Positions 56,099-60,629 of a DNA stretch of 60,629 nt are shown piece by piece. The stretch lies in assembly GCF_001262505.1 (NCBI RefSeq), contig NZ_KQ410746.1, forward strand, positions 1-60,629, given 5' to 3'. This DNA is from Shinella sp. SUS2 (lineage in GTDB: Bacteria > Pseudomonadota > Alphaproteobacteria > Rhizobiales > Rhizobiaceae). Made by a program: the position numbers and the translations under genes. The number at the start of each line of letters is the position of its first letter. Position 1 is the stretch's first letter. The notes under the pieces were generated by a model. It did not search any database, had not been told where the DNA came from, and saw nothing but the letters and a program-made list of their open reading frames with translations.

Positions 56099-56620
56099 AT
56101 GAGCAAAGGCAAGGAGTTGTGGAAGGCGGCTGGCGGTCGATTGGCCGAAGCTCGCTTGCAAGCGGGGTTTAGTTCGCAGAGGGTCTTTGCGGACGCCGTA
56201 GAACTGGCCGAGCCGACAATCGCTAAGTATGAGCAGGGCGCTCGTGAAATACCGATGTGGTTGCTCGTATGGCTGGGTGAGCACCACGGCATTAATAGTG
56301 GGTGGATTGTAAGTGGACGCGGAGAAATGCTCGACGATCCGTCGAAGGCGCCTGCGCCGTCCACCAAAGTGGATGCCTGGGCAATGGGGCGCGCCTACTC
56401 GGTAATCGAGAAGGTTTGCAAGGATATCGGCCGACCGGTCACCGGCAGCCAGCTTGCCGAGGAAGCTGCAGAACTCTACAGCGCCTTGCTCGGCCGCGTC
56501 GTCGATGTGCGGGAAAGGCCGATGGTCGAAACGGCTCTCGGGATCCTCGCCGAGGAAGCGAAGGAGCGCATGATCGGCAGAAAACCGGGCAGCGGGAAAC
56601 GCTCGGCTTCATCCTGGTGA
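56099..56620 (+). CDS. Phage repressor, XRE-type (c gene equivalent)
   Basis: 173 aa. The XRE helix-turn-helix spans residues about 8-62 (GRLAEARLQAGFSSQRVFADAV, EPTIAKYEQGAREIPMW), followed by GEHHGINSGWIVSGRGEMLDD and a helical C-terminal domain. It is divergent from the early operon and directed to the prophage left end, as in Mu. There is no Ser-Lys peptidase dyad, so induction would not be by RecA-type cleavage. No ribosome site precedes the ATG, which is seven bases from the second operator; a leaderless or very short transcript is likely. Confidence 0.85.
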   Translation: MSKGKELWKAAGGRLAEARLQAGFSSQRVFADAVELAEPTIAKYEQGAREIPMWLLVWLGEHHGINSGWIVSGRGEMLDDPSKAPAPSTKVDAWAMGRAYSVIEKVCKDIGRPVTGSQLAEEAAELYSALLGRVVDVRERPMVETALGILAEEAKERMIGRKPGSGKRSASSW

Positions 56621-56952
56621 AGTCGATCAGCCTATGCCTGTTTCTTAATGAAACGTTAAATCTGGACGGGCGTTTCTCAATCTGAAACTGGAGTTGTGGT
56701 AAATGGCCGAAATCAATTCAGGGGCGCGCTGAAAAGCGCGTCGGTCGCGCCCCGCGCACCGCCGAATGTGTGTCCGCATTTTGCCCTCGAACCCGCCCGC
56801 CGCCAAACCCTTGCTTCATTCTTGAGAGAGGGCGAAAATCCACCTATCTCATTGATATTATGAGGCTATGACCCAAGAATGAAACGACTTCATTCTTGGG
56901 TTTGAATTTTCCGCCCGATTTCGGGCCTTCGTAGCCGCCCGGTCGAAAATCC

Positions 56953-57024
56953 TTGAAGACCCCGCCACCATTATTTATCAAAGGCTTGAAGCCGCCTTGA
57001 AGCCCGAATGCAGGTTTTTTGAAG
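56953..57024 (+). repeat. Helically phased TTGAAG repeats
   Basis: TTGAAG occurs four times on the same strand at 56953, 56986, 56997 and 57019. The distances are 33, 11 and 22 bp, all multiples of 11, so all copies face the same side of the helix. A partial copy, TTGAGC, is at 57031. The array lies 195-265 bp inside the left terminus. It may bind the transposase, the repressor or a DNA-bending protein. Confidence 0.55.
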
Positions 57025-57074
57025 CCTCTCTTGAGCCGGGCGCCACGCTGGGCCATAATCCCCGCACAGCGCCC

Positions 57075-57100
57075 GTTTTTCGCGCCTCGCGCCGAAAAAC
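57075..57100. repeat. Palindromic candidate transposase end site
   Basis: GTTTTTCG (57075-57082) and CGAAAAAC (57093-57100) form a perfect inverted repeat, 118-143 bp from the terminus. The CGAAAA core is also the heart of Mu end-type MuA sites, whose L2 and L3 lie about 110-170 bp from the Mu left end. Another CGAAAA is at 57155-57160 on the minus strand. Assignment is by analogy. Confidence 0.4.
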
Positions 57101-57218
57101 CCCGGTCCTTAGAATGCCGCGCTGACCCCTCTAGGCCCTTGTTTAATCGGCCCTTTTCGCGAGTTCCCACGTAATCCCGGATATTCCCGCCTTTTCCAGA
57201 GATAGGTGACTGACTACA

Positions 57219-57223
57219 CTCGC
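57219..57223. repeat. Right copy of the 5-bp target duplication, CTCGC
   Basis: CTCGC directly follows the terminal CA at 57,217-57,218 and equals 17,485-17,489. Removing the prophage and one copy restores a continuous tRNA-integrase spacer. Confidence 0.85.
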
Positions 57224-57268
57224 ATTTGTCCAATGCAGTTCGCGGTTGAGCGGTGACATCCGGCCTGA

Positions 57269-57321
57269 TTGTTGGTAGCTTCGTTGGCGCTTATTCACTG
57301 CTGGGGGCAAAATACCAACAA
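57269..57321 (+). promoter_or_regulatory. Inverted repeat spanning the integrase promoter and start
   Basis: TTGTTGGTA at 57269-57277 and TACCAACAA at 57313-57321 form a perfect 9-bp inverted repeat, 35 bp apart. The right arm runs into the first base of the integrase ATG. This would place a bound protein, possibly the AlpA-like regulator or the integrase itself, over the promoter and start codon, consistent with autorepression. No ribosome binding site is apparent. Confidence 0.5.
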
Positions 57322-58514
57322 TGCCTTTGACCGATGTTTTCTGCCGAAACGTCAAGCCATCCGAAAAGCCACAGAAAATCAGTGACGGAGGAGGGCTTTT
57401 CCTGCTGGTCGAGCCACGCGGTAGCAAGCTTTGGCGGCTCGCCTATCGCTTCAATGGAAAGCAGAAGACGCTTTCCCTTGGCATTTATCCCGCCGTAAGC
57501 CTGAAGGACGCGCGCGATCACCGTGATCGAGCCAAGGAGCTGCTGGCGCGCGGCATCGACCCGGGCGAGCACAAGAAGCAGGAGAAGCGGACGAAGCGGC
57601 TTGAGGCAGGCAATACGTTCGAAACCGTCGCGCGGGAGTGGTTCGACGCGCAGAAATCTGGTTGGACGCCCGGCTATGCCGACAGAATCCTGCGAAGGCT
57701 GGAAGCGGACATCTTCAAACTCATCGGCCGCCGCCCGATCAACGAGATCGAGCCGCCCGAGCTATTGGACGCGATTCGGCAAATTGAACGGCGCAATGCG
57801 ATTGTCCTCGCGCGCCGCCTGCTGCAAGTTTGCGGGCAAGTCTTTCGGTACGCCGTTGCCAGCGGCCTAGCGAAACGCGACCCATCACAGGATATTCGCG
57901 GCGCCTTGAGGTCCGCCGGCCCTAAAAAGCACCGCACCGCGCTCAAGGAAGCCGAGCTTCCCGAATACTTGGCTACGCTAGACGCTTACGAAGGTGATCG
58001 TAGAACCGTGCTGGCGCTGAAGCTTGTGCTTCATACGTTCCTGCGAACGTCGGAAATCCGCTTCGGGGCGTGGTCCGAATTCGAGGCGCTGGGCAGTGAG
58101 CGCGCCTTATGGCGTATTCCGGCAGAACGAATGAAGGCTCGGTCGGAGCATTTGGTGCCCCTAACGCCACAGGTCGAATCGATCCTTGGAGAGTTGAGGC
58201 GGCTGTCGGGAAACAGCCCTTACATTCTGCCTGCCAAGACCAAGGAAGGCGTCATCTCGCAAAATACCTTGATCTATGCGCTCTACAGGATGGGCTACCA
58301 TTCGCGGGCAACGGTTCATGGTTTCCGCGGCACGGCCAGCACCATCCTAAATGAGAACGGCTTCAATCGCGACTGGATCGAACGTCAGTTGGCTCACGCC
58401 GAGCGGGATGGTGTGCGCGCAGCCTACAACTCGGCCGAATGGCTACCGGATCGGCGGAGGATGCTCCTGTGGTGGTCTGGGCATATCGAGGAGATGTGTA
58501 GGCGCGAACCTTAA
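57321..58514 (+). CDS. Tyrosine recombinase/integrase, P4 type (DUF4102 plus catalytic domain)
   Basis: 397 aa. Residues 1-90 are the DUF4102 arm-binding domain (DGGGLFLLVEPRGSKLWRLAY, LGIYPAVSLKDARDHRD), 95-190 the core-binding domain, and 205-390 the catalytic domain. The catalytic residues are R242 (FLRTSEIR), K272 (RMK), H333 and R336 (HGFRGTAST), H359 (LAHAERD) and Y369 (AAYNSAEW). It inserts and excises the island at the tRNA 3' end and is not needed by the Mu-like phage. All catalytic residues are intact. Confidence 0.95.
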   Translation: MPLTDVFCRNVKPSEKPQKISDGGGLFLLVEPRGSKLWRLAYRFNGKQKTLSLGIYPAVSLKDARDHRDRAKELLARGIDPGEHKKQEKRTKRLEAGNTFETVAREWFDAQKSGWTPGYADRILRRLEADIFKLIGRRPINEIEPPELLDAIRQIERRNAIVLARRLLQVCGQVFRYAVASGLAKRDPSQDIRGALRSAGPKKHRTALKEAELPEYLATLDAYEGDRRTVLALKLVLHTFLRTSEIRFGAWSEFEALGSERALWRIPAERMKARSEHLVPLTPQVESILGELRRLSGNSPYILPAKTKEGVISQNTLIYALYRMGYHSRATVHGFRGTASTILNENGFNRDWIERQLAHAERDGVRAAYNSAEWLPDRRRMLLWWSGHIEEMCRREP

Positions 58515-58673
58515 TGAGTTTCTTAGCGCTATTGTCTCGGAGACTTTCACATTTTCAGGGGTAAGTCGGCTACTACCTGTGTGTTCGTGAATTTCCTCGT
58601 GCTGGCTATCGAAAACGGCACCGAACCGTCTTATCGTCGCCGTCATCCACTGCTGCAAGGGAGGTGATGGCTA

Positions 58674-59657
58674 ATGGACGACGTACAATACCTTCTTGAC
58701 TCAGAAGAGCTTAAGTCAGTCGTAGCTGCCCTTGAAGCGCTACGTTCGAAGGATTCCAAAAGTCAGGCTCAAGCAAAGCAACGATTTCGCGATTTGGTGC
58801 TGGGGGATGAGTTTCAAGCAGCCGATATTCTCGCGATTCTTGCGAGCGATCAAACCTATTATCCGGGGCTGAAGTCGGTATTGGCTGCGGGGCTTGCGGG
58901 CTGGCTGGTCGATCCCGACCCAAAATACAACTCGATGCGCTTTGATGCCATGTGCCGAGCGGCCATGGAGCACATGGACGAAGCAGAGAGGAAGGCTGGC
59001 TTGTCTAAGCGTCGGTGGGATGTCGGGCGCGATATCATTGCTCGCTATGTGTACACCGGAACCGACTTTCTAGGAGAAATCTACGACGAGCTTGGTGGCT
59101 ACGGTGCATTTCAAGATGCCAGCAGCGTAGAGGTTTCCGAAATTGTGGCTCATTCAGAGCACTTCGCAATTAATACCGTTCTGAGAGCCATGGCCTATTT
59201 TCATCATGGAGCGGATCTCTGGCGCAAGGGGGAAACTTTTCCTCCCAGCTTAAATCGTGCGGTGCTGATCCTTTCTGGATTGAAAGGGGATATGTCTGAT
59301 TTTTCCGAGCATTTCGTGTCACGGTCTCTCTTGCACAAGCGATGGAGCGCAAGCAAAGGCACGCTTGCGCTCATTTATGCCGCCGATTCCATCAAGGTGA
59401 AGGGGAGCACGTTGTTTCAGGTGATCTGGGATCAAGAATTTTCCTACGACAAGCATAAAAAATATTTCAATCGGTGGATGTGCAGAGCTCGATACGTTTC
59501 CAGTCACATCTTTTCCTGTTCGACCGATTCGGATTTGCAAAGGATCACTGACGACATTCTTGGAATCGGCGATTCTGAGCGATTTTCGCCACCCGCTCTG
59601 GCACTCAATGAACGCGCCTTACTAGAGAGGCACTTTCTGAAGCCTGTCGTTCGTTGA
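58674..59657 (+). CDS. Island cargo protein, unknown function
   Basis: 327 aa with an excellent GGAGGTGAT ribosome site. It is largely helical: AKQRFRDLVLGDEFQAADIL, GLKSVLAAGLAGWLVDPDPK, RAAMEHMDEAERKAGLSKRR, LGGYGAFQDASSVEVSEIV. Codon use is clearly less GC-biased than in the chromosomal genes, in line with transfer. There are no membrane segments, signal peptide or recognised catalytic motif. It is the first cargo gene after the integrase, the place where island defence or fitness genes often lie, but no function is assigned. Confidence 0.75.
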   Translation: MDDVQYLLDSEELKSVVAALEALRSKDSKSQAQAKQRFRDLVLGDEFQAADILAILASDQTYYPGLKSVLAAGLAGWLVDPDPKYNSMRFDAMCRAAMEHMDEAERKAGLSKRRWDVGRDIIARYVYTGTDFLGEIYDELGGYGAFQDASSVEVSEIVAHSEHFAINTVLRAMAYFHHGADLWRKGETFPPSLNRAVLILSGLKGDMSDFSEHFVSRSLLHKRWSASKGTLALIYAADSIKVKGSTLFQVIWDQEFSYDKHKKYFNRWMCRARYVSSHIFSCSTDSDLQRITDDILGIGDSERFSPPALALNERALLERHFLKPVVR

Positions 59658-59788
59658 GTTGAATTCAGCAACTTTAAGATTGTCTTTGAAATTATGGGGA
59701 TGTCCACGGAAACATGCACAATTGTGTATAGTCGCTGAGTTGGCTAGTTTTTTGTCGTGTTCAACAGTTCACGACGGGAGACGAAATC

Positions 59789-60046
59789 GTGAAAACGCTA
59801 CACCCGCATACCGTAAACAATATTGCACGAAGCAACAGCTCCGCCCATTTCCCTGCCTCGGGCCTCGTTCGTCTTAAATCGATCATCGCGCCCGGTGGCC
59901 CTTTGCCGATCAGCAAGTCTAGCTGGTGGTCGGGTGTGCGTGACGGTCGATATCCGAAACCGCGTAAGATTTCTCCGCGCGTGACAGTGTGGCGCGTCGA
60001 GGACGTTCTAATGCTTCTAGAGAGGATCGAGCGGGGGGAGGTGTGA
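59789..60046 (+). CDS. AlpA-like helix-turn-helix regulator
   Basis: 85 aa. LVRLKSIIAPGGPLPISKSSWWSGVRDGRYPKPRKISPRV followed by WRVEDVLMLLERIERGE is the winged-helix pattern of the AlpA family (MerR-like HTH_17). AlpA proteins activate integrase expression and excision of P4-like islands. Its stop overlaps the ribosome site of the next gene, so the two are coupled. An upstream GGAGACG-like site precedes the ATG. Confidence 0.82.
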   Translation: MKTLHPHTVNNIARSNSSAHFPASGLVRLKSIIAPGGPLPISKSSWWSGVRDGRYPKPRKISPRVTVWRVEDVLMLLERIERGEV

Positions 60047-60047
60047 T

Positions 60048-60596
60048 ATGATGAAGCAAAGTGCGACTACGATAAACGGGCTGAAACAATCGCCTCTTCG
60101 GCTTCCGATGCCAAAGAAACAATCATTGGCAATCGTCCCGCAACCAAAAGGATCATCTCTACGTCCGAAAAGCTACGGTGATTTTATGCAGGGTTTGGAT
60201 GGTTGCCGGTCGGAATACGGAACTCTTGAAGGCGATTACAGAAAGAAGCTCAATGATATTCTTGCCAACTTGTATGGATACGCACAGGACTTGATGCAGC
60301 ATAAAGAGTGGTGGGTGAAGTTTTGCCAAGATGGTTTTTGGCAGGGGAGACAGCCATCTCCGGGGGGCAATAAAATCGCTCTTCGGTATGTCATTAAATG
60401 GGCTTGCGGTGCTACGCGAGATGGCCAGAAGTCCTCCAGCCTCTACTACCGAGCATTGAAGGATTTTTGGAAAGAAGGGCGTGATCGCGGTAGTATCGCC
60501 TCTGAAATATCAAGGCGGGGTGGTATTCGGAAACTTGCCGAGATGAACTCTGAGAGGCTGCCTCAAAAAGAGGTGGGTGATTTCAACAGGTTATGA
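60048..60596 (+). CDS. Island protein, unknown function
   Basis: 182 aa, with GGGGGGAGG just upstream of ATG 60048 (a second ATG is directly adjacent). The N-terminal 45 residues are basic and probably disordered (GLKQSPLRLPMPKKQSLAIV). The rest is helical with many aromatic residues (YGYAQDLMQHKEWWVKFCQD, KSSSLYYRALKDFWKEGRDR). This arrangement next to an AlpA-type gene is known from rhizobial islands, where the product is uncharacterised. It has the lower GC bias of the other cargo. Confidence 0.7.
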   Translation: MMKQSATTINGLKQSPLRLPMPKKQSLAIVPQPKGSSLRPKSYGDFMQGLDGCRSEYGTLEGDYRKKLNDILANLYGYAQDLMQHKEWWVKFCQDGFWQGRQPSPGGNKIALRYVIKWACGATRDGQKSSSLYYRALKDFWKEGRDRGSIASEISRRGGIRKLAEMNSERLPQKEVGDFNRL

Positions 60597-60629
60597 TTCC
60601 TTCGGATTTGCGAGATTCGATGGAGTTCA

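Larger units (their letters stand above)
17490..57218 (-). mobile_element. Mu-like transposable prophage, 39,729 bp
   Basis: The element starts TGTAG and ends CTACA (5-bp terminal inverted repeats with the TG/CA ends of Mu) and is bracketed by CTCGC. Gene order follows Mu in reverse orientation: repressor, Ner, MuA, MuB, early genes, GemA, Mor, lysis, terminase, portal, gpF, gpG, protease/scaffold, capsid, sheath, tube, chaperones, tape measure, baseplate, fibres. All structural modules appear intact with no stop codons inside them, so it may be inducible. The repressor region (genetic left end) is at the right. No mom-type DNA modification gene is visible at the genetic right end, where Mu carries it. 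Confidence 0.92.
56621..57218. promoter_or_regulatory. Prophage genetic left-end region, no gene
   Basis: 598 bp from the repressor stop to the terminus, with no convincing gene. It holds a perfect 12-bp hairpin, CCCAAGAATGAA-ACGAC-TTCATTCTTGGG (56872-56900), a possible terminator for the repressor transcript with a half copy (TTCATTCTTG) at 56815-56824. It also holds phased TTGAAG repeats and a GTTTTTCG/CGAAAAAC palindrome, listed separately. A GCCCG-ATTT-CGGGC mini-hairpin is at 56912-56925. Transposase end sites must be here. Confidence 0.7.
17385..60629 (+). mobile_element. Genomic island integrated at the tRNA gene (left part; right end outside the window)
   Basis: The inferred left junction is the 3' half of the tRNA gene. 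The island-specific integrase (57,321) is the P4/DUF4102 type that normally sits within a few hundred bp of a tRNA and reads away from it. Subtracting the Mu-like prophage leaves 79 bp (17,411-17,489) plus 97 bp (57,224-57,320) between tRNA and integrase, a typical spacing. Cargo seen so far is three genes at 58,674-60,596. A second copy of the tRNA 3' end should mark the right end beyond this window; it is not visible here, so the island is an inference. Confidence 0.7.

Noticed and set aside
17721..56700. Direct repeat GAGTTGTGGT at 17,721-17,730 and 56,691-56,700 considered as attachment sites
   Set aside because: It is only 10 bp, has no TG/CA termini or conserved flanks, and lies inside the better supported CTCGC-flanked borders.
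17478..57090. TTCGCGCCTCGC shared by 17,478-17,489 and 57,079-57,090
   Set aside because: One copy is target DNA and the other is inside the phage. A 12-bp match in GC-rich DNA may be chance, and it is not placed to be a duplication.
56844..57233. A 129-codon minus-strand frame at the prophage left end
   Set aside because: It crosses the prophage terminus and target duplication, contains repeat and hairpin sequences, and is Gly/Lys-rich without a domain.
1..60629. CRISPR arrays, rRNA genes, insertion sequences and restriction-modification genes
   Set aside because: No regularly spaced repeats, rRNA signatures, IS transposases other than MuA, or methyltransferase/endonuclease pairs were seen on either strand.

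Overview
The window comes from the chromosome of a high-GC alphaproteobacterium, most likely a Rhizobiaceae-type member of the Hyphomicrobiales/Rhizobiales. The RpoD sequence, the strong C/G preference at third codon positions and the general gene content support this. No species can be named from sequence alone.

Positions 1-17,410 are ordinary chromosome: the end of kbl with tdh (threonine to glycine), a GFA-family zinc protein, the housekeeping sigma factor gene rpoD, an RTX calcium-binding protein, a membrane-anchored alpha/beta hydrolase, a minus-strand group (trans-aconitate methyltransferase, HAD dehalogenase, zinc alcohol dehydrogenase, GNAT acetyltransferase), a branched-chain aminotransferase converging on a branched-chain amino-acid binding protein, and a run of small genes (lytic transglycosylase lipoprotein, GrpB, DUF1428, a 42-aa membrane peptide, YjbQ, SnoaL-like, a secreted basic protein, a SIMPL protein). 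The run ends in a CAT-anticodon tRNA gene that looks like tRNA-Ile2.

Positions 17,490-57,218 (39,729 bp) are a complete-looking Mu-like transposable prophage, mostly on the minus strand, so its genetic left end lies at the right. Its borders were found from the sequence: TGTAG...CTACA termini flanked by a 5-bp duplication, CTCGC. From right to left it carries a repressor-like gene (plus strand), operators, a Ner-like gene, further regulators, ParB-like protein, MuA, MuB, DUF3164, many small early genes, GemA, a Mor-type activator, a lysis block, terminase, portal, gpF, gpG, protease/scaffold, capsid, contractile-tail genes (sheath, tube, a -1 frameshifted chaperone pair, tape measure, gp43-gp48), tail fibres and a two-gene accessory cassette. 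Three plus-strand or secreted genes look like morons.

The prophage sits between the tRNA and a P4-type tyrosine integrase (57,321-58,514). With the prophage removed, the integrase would start about 180 bp from the tRNA, the normal layout of a tRNA-integrated genomic island. The island continues beyond the integrase with lower-GC cargo: an unknown 327-aa protein, an AlpA-like regulator and an unknown 182-aa protein. Its far end is outside the window. The window is therefore a nested pair of mobile elements: a transposable phage inside an integrative island.

The less expected signals are a 31-bp palindromic element placed exactly 26 bp upstream of two late phage genes, a recoded duplication of the last codons of rpoD, phased TTGAAG repeats at the phage left end with a related pair near the phage midpoint, and two antisense-oriented terminators in the early operon.
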